Below are positions 1 to 11,100 of a stretch of 64,000 nt of DNA, one piece after another. The stretch lies in the NCBI GenBank assembly GCA_017792405.1, contig CP051231.1, positions 3,993,295-4,057,294 of the forward strand, written 5' to 3'. The stretch's first letter is position 1. Every line of letters begins with the position of its first letter. Below the pieces are notes generated by a model. The model was not told the DNA's origin, did no database searches, and saw only the letters and a list, made by a program, of their open reading frames with translations. The translations under genes and the position numbers were made by a program. This DNA comes from Oceanicola sp. (GTDB taxonomy: Bacteria; Pseudomonadota; Alphaproteobacteria; Rhodobacterales; Rhodobacteraceae).

Positions 1-696
1 CATCAGGGTGGTGATGGAGGCGGCGGTCCAGTAGCCGACGTGCTCGTAGATGACATCCCACATCGAGACGGTTTCGAGCATCCACCCGGCGTTGGGCACT
101 TCGAAGTAGATCGGCACGTCGCGGGGGCCGATGGCGCGGCGGATGTCTTGCATCAGCGCGAGGGGCGTGTCGAGGTGTTCGAGGACATGGCGGCAGAGGA
201 TGGCGTCGAGGGGGCGCTCGAGCTGGTCGGAGCGGAAGTACTCAGGCACGATCTCGACGCCCTCGCGGGCGGTGAAGGGGGTTTCCTTGCCCTCCATCGA
301 CGGGTCGAAACCGGTGGCAGTGGCGGCGCCGTGCTGTGCCATCAGGTCGAGGAAATGGCCATCGCCGCAGCCGATCTCGATGACGTGCTTGCCCGCCAGA
401 TCGAAGCGGCTGACGAGGCCGGAGGCGAGCTCTTCGGCGAAGGCCTGAAAGCGGGGCGAGAAGTGCAGCGCGTTCTCGTAGCCGGGGGCGTAGTGCATTT
501 TCGCCGGGTCGAAGTCGGCGTTCCAGACGAAGGCGCAGGCGGGGCAGATGACGAGGGTCACGTCGCCCGCAGGCGCGGCGCGGGCGGCATCGGCATCGGG
601 CCAGAGCTGGTTGCAGATGATCGGGACGTTGCCGAGCGCGAACACCGGGCCGGGCGCGGGCGTGTTGCAGACGGGGCAGTGGCTGGCGAGGCTCAT
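1..696 (-). CDS. Class I SAM methyltransferase with zinc-binding N-terminus (partial, C-terminus outside window)
   Basis: The frame is open from an ATG at 696 to the window edge, so 232 residues are visible. The N-terminus has two Cys pairs (CPVC near residue 7 and CPAC near residue 51) like the small zinc-binding domain of sugar C-methyltransferases. A SAM-binding motif I (VIEIGCGDGHFL) follows near residue 105, and CRHVLEHL near residue 165 fits motif II. The start lies 2 bases after the stop of the upstream methyltransferase, so it is the last visible gene of the sugar operon. Catalysis of C-methylation on a nucleotide sugar is inferred from family architecture and context; O-methylation cannot be excluded without the missing C-terminal domain. 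Confidence 0.85.
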   Translation of the reverse strand, partial: MSLASHCPVCNTPAPGPVFALGNVPIICNQLWPDADAARAAPAGDVTLVICPACAFVWNADFDPAKMHYAPGYENALHFSPRFQAFAEELASGLVSRFDLAGKHVIEIGCGDGHFLDLMAQHGAATATGFDPSMEGKETPFTAREGVEIVPEYFRSDQLERPLDAILCRHVLEHLDTPLALMQDIRRAIGPRDVPIYFEVPNAGWMLETVSMWDVIYEHVGYWTAASITTLM

Positions 697-698
697 GG

Positions 699-1892
699 CT
701 ACACCGCCACCAGCTCGGGCGTGAGGCCCATGGAATTGAGCTGTGCGCCGATCTCGGGCAGGTAGATCGGGTTCATCACGATCACCGTGTCGGGGGGCGT
801 GCCGGGCAGGTCATCGGGCGACCAGACGAGGTGGCCGGTGCCGGGCAGGTATTTGCCTTGCTTGTGGGGGTTGATGTCGATCACCTGCGCGACCTCGGGG
901 CCGAGGCCGTTGGTGGTGAGGAAGGACACGCCCTTGGAGCCGCCGCCCCAGATGGCAACGCGCTTGCCCTCGGCGTGACGGGTTTTGACGAATTCGGTCC
1001 AATGCGCGCGGACCTCGGCCACCTTGGCGGGGAAGGCGGCGGCGAGGGTGCGTACGGCGGCGAGATCATCCTCGTTGTCCAGCGGCGGGCGGCCGGTGGA
1101 GGGCTCTGCATACTGGATGATGTATTGGTCGTCGTAAGCGAGGTAGAGCTTGGTCACATCCATCCCGGCGCGGCGGAACAGGCGAGCGTGGCTGCCGAGG
1201 GTGAAGTAGGAGCAGTGCTCGTAGTAGATATCCCAGAAGGCGCCCTCATCGAGCACGCGGCGCACATCCGGGGTCTCGAAGAAGATGCCCACATTGCGGC
1301 GGCCTTTCAGCACCTCGGCGATATCGTCCATCAGTTTGCCGACCTCGGGGATATGCTCCAACGTGTGGCGGCAGATGACGAAATCAGGCGTGTCGGCGAT
1401 GGTGGCCGGGTCGAAATACTCGCGCTGAAAGGCGATCTCCTGCCCGTCGGCGCCGGGCAGGCGCTCGGGGATGAAGCCGGGGTCAACGCCCAGCCCTTGG
1501 GTGCCGGTCTGGCGGGCCAGCTCTTGCAGGAACTCGCCCTTGCCGCAGCCGATTTCGAGCGTGCGCTTGCCCTTCAGGTCGTAGAGCGAGGCGACCTCGG
1601 CGGCCAGCTCTTGGGCGAAACGGTTGAAGGTGCCGGAGAAATGCTGGCTTTCTTCAGTGGTCGATGCGTAATCGACCTTGGCCAGATCGAAGGCGCGGTT
1701 GAAGACGAAGCCGCAGTCGGCGCAGAAGTCGAGCACCAGCGGCGCGCGGGGAAAATCGCGTGCCTCCGCCTCGGTATCGAGCAGGATGCAGCTTTGCACC
1801 GGGATCGCATCCAGCCGGTAGATCTCGGTCAGGGCGGTGCCGCCGCAGGCCGGGCAGGGCTTGGTGGGAGGTGTCATGCCGGTTTCGCTCAC
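699..1892 (-). CDS. Class I SAM-dependent C-methyltransferase, nucleotide-sugar type
   Basis: About 397 residues from a GTG at 1892 whose bases overlap the upstream TGA (GTGA); an in-frame ATG at 1877 is the alternative start. The N-terminal CPAC/CADC pairs suggest a zinc knuckle, SAM motif I is LEIGCGKGEFL, and CRHTLEHIPE follows. The C-terminal part has GGGSKG and INPHKQGKYLPGT, matching the Rossmann-like C-terminal domain of the TylC3-type family (Methyltransf_13/11/14 order). It is expected to transfer a methyl group from SAM to a ring carbon of a keto-sugar nucleotide in the cytoplasm. It is the second of three consecutive methyltransferases sharing this layout; the exact substrate cannot be read from sequence. 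Confidence 0.85.
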   Translation of the reverse strand: MSETGMTPPTKPCPACGGTALTEIYRLDAIPVQSCILLDTEAEARDFPRAPLVLDFCADCGFVFNRAFDLAKVDYASTTEESQHFSGTFNRFAQELAAEVASLYDLKGKRTLEIGCGKGEFLQELARQTGTQGLGVDPGFIPERLPGADGQEIAFQREYFDPATIADTPDFVICRHTLEHIPEVGKLMDDIAEVLKGRRNVGIFFETPDVRRVLDEGAFWDIYYEHCSYFTLGSHARLFRRAGMDVTKLYLAYDDQYIIQYAEPSTGRPPLDNEDDLAAVRTLAAAFPAKVAEVRAHWTEFVKTRHAEGKRVAIWGGGSKGVSFLTTNGLGPEVAQVIDINPHKQGKYLPGTGHLVWSPDDLPGTPPDTVIVMNPIYLPEIGAQLNSMGLTPELVAV

Positions 1893-4213
1893 GACTGGCC
1901 CACGATCTCCAACTCGGGGATCGGGACGACGAACTTGCCGCCGCCTGCGAGAAACTCCTGCTGCTGGCGGATGATCTCGTCGCGGAAGTTCCACGGCAGG
2001 ATCATTACGTAATCCGGCTTGTCGGATTTCAGCTTTTCGGGGTCGTCGATGCGGACGCGAACGCCGGGCATGTATTTGCCCTGCTTATGCACGTTCTTGT
2101 CGACCGCGTATTCGATCAGCCGGCTGTTGAGGTCGAGGAAGTTGAGCATGATGGTGCCCTTCGCCGCAGCCCCGTAGGCCGCGATGCGTTTGCCCTCGGC
2201 GCGCAGGCCACCGATCAGGTCACGCGCCTTGCGGCGGAACTCGCGGACGCGCTCGCCGAAGGTTTCGTAATAGGTGAAGGTATCGAGCCCAAGCGCGGCC
2301 TCTTCGGCGAGGATTGTGGCGACCGCCTCGGAGGGCTGGTCGGTTTTGCCGAAGTAGAGCCGCAGCGAGCCGCCGTGGATCGGCAGGCGGCGCACGTCAT
2401 TCAGGTAGAGCCCGTGGCGGGCGAAGAGGGTCTTGGCCGAGCCGACGGAGAAGTAGCACAGGTGCTCGTGGTAGATCGTGTCGAACTCGATGAAGTCGAT
2501 CAGGTCGCGCACGTAGGGGAACTCAACCGAAACGATGCCGTCTTCCTTGAGCAGCGCGGCCATGCCAGCAACAAGGTCGTTCTGGTCGGCGACATGAGCG
2601 ACGACGTTGTTGGCGATGATCACATCGGCCTTTCGGCCCTCATCGGCGAGACCTTGGGCCAGCTTCTTGCCGAAGAAGTCGTTGATGGTTTCGATGCCCT
2701 TCTCGCGTGCGGCGGTGGCCGGTTGCAGCGCCGGGTCGATGCCCAGCACAGGCACGCCCTTTTCCTTGAAGTTCTGCAGCAGGTAGCCGTCGTTCGAGGC
2801 GATCTCGGCGACGAGGCTGTCGCCGGTGAGGCCGCGCATCTCGATCAGCTCCAGCGCGTTCTCGCGGCTGTGCTTCAGCAGGTCTTCGGAAAAGGACGAG
2901 AAGTAAAGGTAATCGTCGCCGAACATCTCTTCGGGCGGGCGAGTCTCGAGCAGTTGCACGAGGGTGCAGCCGGGGCAGTAGCCGAGGCGCAGCGGCACGA
3001 GGGACTCGCGGTGCGCCAGGCCGGTTTCATCGAGCAGGCCATCGGAGCGGGGCATCAGGCCGAGATCGAGGATCGGTTGAAGGCCCTTGGTGCTACAGGA
3101 GATGCAGGACACCTCGGCGGCATCGGCCACGAAATCGGCGGGCAGGCTCTGGGTGGCGGCATCGGCGCGCGCGGCGCGGGCGCTTTCGGTGTGCTGGAGC
3201 GAGGTGTCGATCACATCGTCGGCGATCAGTTTCTTGATGTGGCCGATGCGCTGGTAGCGCGGGCCTTCGAACTCTTCGAGTGTCAGATCGACGGCCTTGT
3301 AGGACTCGTAGAGCGTTTGTGCGCCCTTCTTTGCATCCCATTGTGGCTTGAAGGAGGGCATGACCCGCTGGATCTTGTCGCAGTTGACCCGGTAGCTGCG
3401 CTTGTCGGGCCCGGCATCGTCGGCAAAGGTGACCTCGCAGCCGGGGACCACGGCGGCGACGATCTCGGCGAGTTCCTTGATCTGGTAGTTGTGCTCGGTG
3501 ACGCCGACGTTGAACGCCTCGTTGCGGATTTTCTCGACCGGCGTTTCCAGCGTGGCGCAGAAGGCGCGGGAGATGTCTTCGATATGGGTGATCGGGCGCC
3601 AGGGGGTGCCATCGGACTTCATGTGGATGTTGCCGGTGGTCACGGCCCAGGCAACGAGGTTGTTGAGCACCAGGTCGAAGCGGATGCGCGGGCTGACGCC
3701 ATAGGCCGTGGCCGAGCGCAGGTAGGTCGGGCAGAAGCTGTCATCGGCCAGTTCCGCCAGCGCCAGCTCGGATTTGACCTTGCTTTCGCCGTAGGGGGTG
3801 ACCGGGTTGAAGGCGCCGTTCTCGTCGATGAAATCGGCCCCGCCTGCGCCGTAATTGGAGCAGGAGGAGGAAAAGACGAAGCGCTCGACACCGGCGGCCT
3901 TGGCCGCGCGGGCGACGTTCATCGTACCTTCGAAGTTGATATCATAGGTGGTTTGCGGGCGAAAATCGCCGAGCGGGTCATTGGAGAGGGCGGCGAGGTG
4001 CAGCACGGCGTCGAAGCCGAGCAGATCGGCCGGGGTGACCTCGCGGATATCCTTGAGCAGGGTTGGCACCTGCGGCATCTCCCCGCCCGGGGCAAAGGTG
4101 CAGCGCTCGTAGAGGTCGCTGTCGATGCCCGCGACCTCGTGCCCGGCGGCGGTGAGCATGGGGGTCAGGACGGTGCCGATGTAGCCTCGGTGACCGGTTA
4201 CCAATACGCGCAT
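1889..4213 (-). CDS. Fused NAD-dependent nucleotide-sugar epimerase/dehydratase and SAM C-methyltransferase
   Basis: A single 774-residue frame from ATG 4213, which shares one base with the upstream TGA (TGATG) and has a GGGAG ribosome site. Residues 1-330 are an extended short-chain dehydrogenase: GHRGYIG nucleotide loop at the N-terminus, SSSCSNYG strand and Y141-GES-K145 catalytic pair. A roughly 35-residue Ala-rich linker follows. Residues 368-774 are a complete methyltransferase with C370/C373 and C413/C416 zinc pairs, motif VAEIASNDGYLL near 470 and HKQGKYMPG near 710. These activities are normally separate genes, so one polypeptide probably couples epimerisation or dehydration to C-methylation. 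No stop or frame slip separates the halves. The sugar product is unknown. Confidence 0.88.
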   Translation of the reverse strand: MRVLVTGHRGYIGTVLTPMLTAAGHEVAGIDSDLYERCTFAPGGEMPQVPTLLKDIREVTPADLLGFDAVLHLAALSNDPLGDFRPQTTYDINFEGTMNVARAAKAAGVERFVFSSSCSNYGAGGADFIDENGAFNPVTPYGESKVKSELALAELADDSFCPTYLRSATAYGVSPRIRFDLVLNNLVAWAVTTGNIHMKSDGTPWRPITHIEDISRAFCATLETPVEKIRNEAFNVGVTEHNYQIKELAEIVAAVVPGCEVTFADDAGPDKRSYRVNCDKIQRVMPSFKPQWDAKKGAQTLYESYKAVDLTLEEFEGPRYQRIGHIKKLIADDVIDTSLQHTESARAARADAATQSLPADFVADAAEVSCISCSTKGLQPILDLGLMPRSDGLLDETGLAHRESLVPLRLGYCPGCTLVQLLETRPPEEMFGDDYLYFSSFSEDLLKHSRENALELIEMRGLTGDSLVAEIASNDGYLLQNFKEKGVPVLGIDPALQPATAAREKGIETINDFFGKKLAQGLADEGRKADVIIANNVVAHVADQNDLVAGMAALLKEDGIVSVEFPYVRDLIDFIEFDTIYHEHLCYFSVGSAKTLFARHGLYLNDVRRLPIHGGSLRLYFGKTDQPSEAVATILAEEAALGLDTFTYYETFGERVREFRRKARDLIGGLRAEGKRIAAYGAAAKGTIMLNFLDLNSRLIEYAVDKNVHKQGKYMPGVRVRIDDPEKLKSDKPDYVMILPWNFRDEIIRQQQEFLAGGGKFVVPIPELEIVGQS

Positions 4214-4992
4214 CACTTTTTCTCCCAAACAGCCCAGGGCTTTTCACCGGAGTCCCACAGCTTTTGCAGCGTGTGCTTGTCACGCAGCGTGTCCATCGCT
4301 GCCCAGAACCCCTCGTGACGATAGGCCATCAGCTGGCCGTCCTTGGCCAGGTTTTCGAGCGGAGCATGTTCGAACATGACCATATCGCCTTCGATGTAGT
4401 CGAGAACCTGGGGTTCGAGCACGAAAAAGGCACCGTTGATCCAGCCTTCGGCGGTTTGGGGCTTTTCCTCGAAGGCGGTGACCTGATCACCCTCGAACCG
4501 CATGTGACCGTAGCGGGCCTGCGGGCGGACGGCGGTGATGGTGGCGAGTTTGCCGTGGCTGCGGTGGAAGGCGAGGAGCTTGTCGAGGTTTACGTCCGAC
4601 ACGCCATCGCCCCACGTGAGCATGAAGGTCTCGTCGTTCAGGTAGGGCTTGAGCCGTTTCACGCGCCCGCCTGTGAGGGTTTCATCGCCGGTTTCGATCA
4701 GGTCGACCGTCCAGGGGGCGTGGGCCTGGTCGTGGCGCACCAGAGGCTCGGGGGCGCCGAGGTTGATGGTGAGATTGCCCGAAAGCGTGCCGTACTCCGC
4801 GAAGTAGCGCTTGATGTAATCGCCCTTGTAGCCGAGCGCGACGGCGAAATCGTTGTACCCGTAATGCGAGTAGATATTCATGATGTGCCAGAGGATCGGC
4901 TTGCCGCCGATCTCGACCATCGGTTTGGGGCGGATGACTGTTTCCTCAGCGAGGCGAGTACCCTTACCGCCGGCAAGAATGGCAATCTTCAT
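4213..4992 (-). CDS. rfbF: Glucose-1-phosphate cytidylyltransferase
   Basis: 259 residues from ATG 4992, preceded by GGAG at a normal distance. The N-terminus has the nucleotidyltransferase signature LAGGKGTRLAEET with the KPMVEIGGKPILWHI stretch typical of RfbF/DdhA, and LTWGDGVSDV supplies the metal-binding Asp. It joins glucose-1-phosphate to CTP to give CDP-glucose, the entry point to CDP-linked dideoxy and branched sugars. The stop overlaps the next gene by one base, so it heads the sugar operon. No separate CDP-glucose 4,6-dehydratase is present nearby; the following fused epimerase domain is the only reductase-fold candidate here. Confidence 0.9.
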   Translation of the reverse strand: MKIAILAGGKGTRLAEETVIRPKPMVEIGGKPILWHIMNIYSHYGYNDFAVALGYKGDYIKRYFAEYGTLSGNLTINLGAPEPLVRHDQAHAPWTVDLIETGDETLTGGRVKRLKPYLNDETFMLTWGDGVSDVNLDKLLAFHRSHGKLATITAVRPQARYGHMRFEGDQVTAFEEKPQTAEGWINGAFFVLEPQVLDYIEGDMVMFEHAPLENLAKDGQLMAYRHEGFWAAMDTLRDKHTLQKLWDSGEKPWAVWEKK

Positions 4993-5105
4993 CGAATAAT
5001 ACTCCAATAAAACCGGTGCTTGAATTGTTGCGAATGAATAAAGGCCTTTTCAAGATATTTTGGTTAATCCCAGTCAAAGGGATTGAATAATGCGTGTCCT
5101 TCGCG

Positions 5106-8100
5106 TCAGACGATTGCGTCGGTGAAGGCAAAATTGCCGTCTTCGAGATCGAGACCGGTGACGCCGTTGATCACCCCGATGAGCTCGTCGGCATCGCCGC
5201 CGGTGCCCACAAGCCAGATGGCTGTGCCCGGTGTCAGGCCGGCGTGATCCTCGGTGAGAAGGTAGTCGGTGGCGCTGCCGGAGAGCTGGACCTGATCGAT
5301 GCCTGCCTCGAAATCCCAGATGAAGCCATAGTCCTCAACCCCGTCGGTGGCTCCGTTGCCATCATCGTAGAAGGCGCCACCGGCATCGCCGAACACGAAG
5401 ACATCGGCCCCGCCGGCACCCACGAAGACATCCAGCTCGCCCTGCCCGGGCTGGGCGCTGCCAGTATCGGCGGCGATAAGCACCTCGGCGGTGTCGTGTC
5501 CCTGAATGATATCGCTGCCGGTAATCTCGGTGACGGTGAGATCGCCGAAGGTGACATCGAAGTAGTGGGCGTTGAGGTAGATCGAGCCGGTCGCCGGTGC
5601 CTCTTCGAGCGAGAAGGTCTCGGTGGTCTGAAGCGTCCACTCCGCGGGCTCCGGCGTGCCGACCTCCCAGATTTTGATGCTGTAGACCCGGTCATAGATG
5701 CCGGTCTGCTCGACGCTGATGACGAAGTTGTAGGTCAGGCCTTCGGATAGCGACATGTTGTCGGTGCCGAGCACTTCGGAGAAGACGTGGTAGCTGTGGC
5801 TCTCCACCTGGTCGGTATAGAAAATCGATGCGCCCGGCTCGTAGCCGCTGGCGGGTTGCCAGCCAACGAACCGATCGGTGGTGTGCCCGTCCCAGAGCAT
5901 GCCGATGGCAAACCCGCCGCCATCACGCCCGTTCGGATCGACGTTCTGGAGGTCGTGCATGGTGATGGTTGTCACCAATTCGTAGTTGTCCCAGCTCTGG
6001 TCGCCGAGAACGAGAAGGCGGTCGTACCCGAGTTGGGTCGGGCGCACGCCATTGTCGTCAAAGGTCCACTCGCCATCGACAACCTGTACGACGTCCTGAA
6101 GGTCAGTGACGGTCTCCCAGTCGATGGAATAGTTGGGGCTCCAGTCGCCACCTGCCTCGTATTCGATTGTCACATCCTGGGTGACGACCTGGCCGTTATC
6201 GAGAGTGGCGTAGATGGTCACCACGTCGTCGGCGGAGGTGCCGTCGAGATCAGTGTAGGCAATGTCGATATTGAAATCGCCGTTCTCTTGCAGGCGCCGG
6301 GTATCGGGCCCGAGCGAGAGCGTTTGAAGCGGGCCGCCATTGAGGCTGTAGGTCAGTTCGGTGACATTCTCACTGACGTTGCCGAGGATGTTGATCCAGA
6401 CCTGGCTTTCGCCGGGCGATCCGAAGCTCTGGGTGTCGCCGTACCAGACATTGATCGGATCCTGCACATCGAGGGTCAATGTGGCGGAGGAGGTGAACTC
6501 TCCGTCGCTGATTTCATACGAGATCGTATCAACACCTTGGAAGCCTTCACCGGGGGTGTAGGTGTAGGTGCCATCGCCGTTGTCGAACAGCGTGCCGTTT
6601 GATGGCGTGCCGAGGTTGGTGAGCGTCAGCGTGTCGCTCACGTCCGGGTCATAGTCGTTGGCCGTGAGATCACTCAGGTCGAAGGTGACCGAGTCGGCCA
6701 CGAATAGATTGTCGTCGACGGCTACGGGCGCGTGATTTACCGGCACGTAGCTGCCGTCTTCGTCGGTGATCGGGTCGAGCGAATTCTCGAAGTAGTCCAC
6801 GTAGGCGGTGTAGCCGGGCACCGTTCCGGTGAAGGATGTGCTGCCGGCGAAGAGGCCGACCTGACTCACATCCATGACGCGCTCGTAGGTGAAAGCCTCG
6901 ACCCAGTCTGATCCGCCGCCGCGGTATTCGAAAATGAACAGGTCACCGTCGCGGCTGATCCGAAGCTCCTCGACAAGGCCGGGGCCGATGGAATCGAACA
7001 GCGGGTAGGTGGTTTGGCCGTTGACGATATCGCCAACGATCAGGGTCAGCGTGGACCCGGTGTAGGCGAGGTCGAACCTGATCCAGTTGCCCTCGTCCTC
7101 GATCACCAGAAGCCCGTGCTCTTGATACTGTTGCGATGGCTCGGACAGAAAGCCCGCGGAAATCTCGAAATCCAAGTTCTCGACATCCTGAAGCACGCGC
7201 GGTGTTGTCATCACGTCGGATGCGCTGACCTGCACGCCCTCGGGCGATGTGATGGCAAGGAAGGCCTCTGCCCCGTCATAGGCGATGTGCGCCTCGCCAG
7301 CGATGCCCTCGAACTGCCAGACGGGAGAGAGGGTCTCACCGGAGAAATCATCGGATTGGGCGTCGAAAGTGGCGACCAGAACCGAGACGTTGCCCGTGGA
7401 TTCAAAGGTGCCGTCGCTCACCACGTAGGTGAACTCTTCGGTCCCCTCGAACCCGGGATCGGGTGTGTAGACATAGTTTCCGCCGCCGAGATCGGTGATG
7501 GTGCCGTTTGCCGGATCTTCGATGGAAACGAGAGTGGGGGTATCGCCGTTGATGTCGTAGTCATTGCCGACAAGCTCGGACTCGGTGAAGGCGAGGCTGC
7601 CGCCGGGATCCACGTTGAAATAGTCATCTGCCGGGATCGGTGCGGCAGGGTCCGGCTCGTAGCCGGCATCTTCATCAAGGATCGGATCAAAGCTGGATTC
7701 GACGTAATCCACCAAGGCCGTCAGCGCGGCGTCGGCACCGACGCTTCCCGCAAAGATGCCTGCCTGTGTCATCTCCATATCGACAACGGCGTTGCCTGCC
7801 GTCACCCACGTTTCGCCATCCTCGGAGTACAGGAAACTGTAGGTGTCACCGACCCGCTCAAGCCGGAGATATTGGGCGGTGGTGCTGATGCTCTCCTTCA
7901 ATACGGTCGTGGAGGTGCCGTCGATTGTGACGGCGGCAAAGACATAGAGCCGCGTGCCATCCGAGTAGAAATCGAAACGAAGCCAGTTGCTCTCATCGGC
8001 CTGAACCAGGATGCCCTGCATCTGGTGCCGCTCGGTGGGCGTGCTCAGGAAGCGCACCTCGAGCGTCATGTCTTCGTCGCTGATCTCCTGCATGATCCGT

Positions 8101-11100
8101 GGCGCGTTTAGCGTGTTGCCCCAAATGTCGTAATTTCCGGCAGAGGTGGACAACTCCAGCAGCGCGTTGGCCTCATCGCCCGTGAAGGCATAGCCGGTGC
8201 CTTGCGGCAGTACGTCATCCCATACGAACGACAGGGTATCACTGTTGAAGTCATCGGACGCCAGACGCGGGGGTGGCGGTGTTCCGACGGTGATGATGAC
8301 GTTGGCGGTATCTTCAGTGGTGCCGTCGGAAAGTGTGTAGGTGAAGCTGTCATACCCATTGTAGCCCGTGTCGGGCGTATAGGTGTAGGTGCCATCCGGG
8401 TTTTCGGACAGGCTGCCGTGCTCGGGTGCTCCGACCGATGTCACGGTGAGCTCTGCGCCGGGCTGCACATCGTTGGCGAGCAGATCGTCCGGGCTGAACG
8501 TGAGGCTGGTGTCGGCTGCGGTGGCGAGGGCATCGTCGACAGCTTCAGGCGGGTAAGGCACACCATCTTCGCCGGACAGCGGGTCGGCATCGGCGATCAC
8601 GTAATCGACCAGTGCGGTAAATCCGCCTGCGCCGCCTGTGCTGCCGCCAAAGACACCAGCCTGGATGACGACCATCGAGCTGGAGAGGCTGCCTGCCTCG
8701 ATCCAGGTTTCGCCATCCTGCGAATAGGAGAGAGTGTAGGTGTCGCCCTCGCGCTCCACGCGCAGGTACGGCGCGGTGCCCTCGGTGATCTCGACCTTGA
8801 AGGCCATGCTGGTACTGCCGTTCATCGTGATAGCGGCAAAGGCAAAGAGGCGGTTGCCGTCGGAGTAGGTATCGAAGCGGAGCCAGTTTTGCGCATCGGC
8901 CTCTACAAGGAAGCCCTGCAACTGATAGGCCTCGGTCGGGGTCGAGAGGAAATGCGCTTCGAGGGCGAAATCCTCGTCGGAGATCGCCTGCATCGCGCGG
9001 GCGCTGTTGTTTTCTTGCCAGACATCGTGATTGCCCGGACCGGTCGTGAGGACGAGGTAGGCATCGGTGCCATCATCGGCGAGCGCCTGAGTGGCACCAT
9101 TGGGGGTAACCACGATCCACTCAGGGCCGAGGGTCGGGCTATCGAAGTCGTCGGATCCGAAGGCGGGCGGCGGCGGTGTACCGACGGTCAGGACGATGTT
9201 GGCGCTGTCGGTGTTCGTGCCATCGCTGATGGTGTAGCTCAGTCCGTCATAGCCGTTGTAGCCGGCATCGGGCGTGTAGGTGTAGGTTCCATCCAGATTG
9301 TCGGTCAGGACGCCGTGATCCGGCTGTTCGATAGACACCACAGTGACCGTGCTGCCCTCGGGCTGAAGATCGTTCGCCAGCAGGTCATCTTCGGAGAACG
9401 TGAAGGCTGTGTCCGCGGCGGTAGCGAATGCGTCGTCTGTCGCATCCGGCGGAGGCGCAATGCCATCTTCGATTGTGAGGGGATCTGCGTCGGTGAAGAC
9501 GTAATCGACCTGCGCGGTGAAGCCCGGCGCATTGCCAGTGCTGCCGCCATAGAGGCCGATCTGAGACACGACCATGCTGCTGTTGAGCTCACCGGCCGTG
9601 GTCCATGTTTCACCATCCACGGAATAGAAGAACGTGTAGGTGTCGCCCTCGCGCTCGAGCCGTAGGTAGGGAGCCACGCCGCCGTCGATCTGGACCTGAA
9701 AGGCCATCGTGGTGGAGCCGTTCACCGTGATCGCGGCAAAGGCGTAGAGGTTTGTTCCGTTCGAGTAGGTATCGAACCGGATCCAGTTTTGTGGGTCGCC
9801 TTCGACCAGAAAGCCCTGCATCTGGTAGGGCTCGGTCGGGACCGAAAGAAACCGGGCCTCGATGCCGAAATCATCATCGGAGACCACTTGCATGACCCGG
9901 ACGGCATTGTTGCTGCCCCAGAGGTCGTGGTTACCGGGTTGGGTGGTGAGAGTCAGATAGGCCTCAACGCCGCTAGTCTCCAGCCCTTGCGACGTGCCGT
10001 TGGGCGCGATGACGGTCCATTCACTGCCAAGGCTGGCGCCTGAGAAATCGTCGGCGTTGAAGCTGGGCGGCGGCGGGGTGCCGACAGTTAGGTTCACCGT
10101 CGCGGTGTCTTGCTGGGTTCCGTCAGTGATCGTGTACTCGAACGAGTCAGGCCCGTTGAATCCGGGGTCGGGGGTGTAGGTATAGGTGCCGTTGCCGTTG
10201 TCTGTCAGCGTACCGTTCTCAGCTGAGCCGACGGACTGCACGGAGATGGTGCTGCCCTCGGGGAGCGTGTCATTCCCGAGCAGATCTGCTTCGGTCAGCG
10301 TGATGGCAGTGTCTTCGGCGGTTGCAAAGCTGTCGTCGATCGCGTCGGGCGGCGGAGCGACACCGTCTTCGTTCACCAGCGGGTCCGCATCGGTTTGGAC
10401 GTAATCCACCTCGGCTACATAGGCGGCATTGGCCCCCGAACTGCCCGCGAAGACGCCCGCCTGAGTGATCACGAGACTGCTGGTGAGGCTGCCCGCGACT
10501 GTCCAGGCTTCGCCGTCGAGCGAGTAGTAGAAAGTGTAGGTGTCACCTTCGCGTTCGACGCGTAGATAGGGGGCGACGCCGCCGGGAATTGCGGTTTGAA
10601 AGGCGGTCGAGGTGCTGCCGTTGATGGTGATGGCGGCAAAGGCGTAGAGGCCGGAGCCGTTTGAGTAGGTGTCAAAGCGGAGCCAGTTTTGCGCATCCGC
10701 CTCGAACAGGAACCCCTGCATCTGGAAGCGCTCGGTCGGCGTAGAGAGGAACAGCGCCTCGATGGCGAAGTCGCCATCGGAAACCACCTGCATCGCACGG
10801 GCGGCGTTGTTGGAGCCCCAGAGATCATAATTGCCGGCGCCAGTGGAAAGCGTCAGATACTGATCGGCCCCGCTGTCACCCAAGCCTTGGGTTGCGGCAC
10901 TCGGGGTGACGATGATCCAGTCATCCGAGAGGCTGCCACCCGAGAAATCATCGGAGTTGAAGCTCGGTGGTGCCGGTGTGCCCACCGTCAGAACAACGGT
11001 GGCAGTGTCTTCGGTGCTGCCATCGGAGATGGTGTAGGTGAAGGTGTCTTCGCCGTTGAACCCCGGGTCCGGGGTGTAGGTGTAGGTGCCGTTCCCATTG

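Noticed and set aside
1760..4318. Very long plus-strand open frame opposite the epimerase-methyltransferase gene
   Set aside because: It mirrors the codons of the real minus-strand gene, has no recognisable domain and no ribosome site; high GC makes such antisense frames common.
5041..5105. AATCCC/GGGATT inverted repeat between the cytidylyltransferase and giant genes
   Set aside because: Six-bp arms with a 7-base loop and no T-run; too weak to call a terminator, and it may lie in the cytidylyltransferase promoter.
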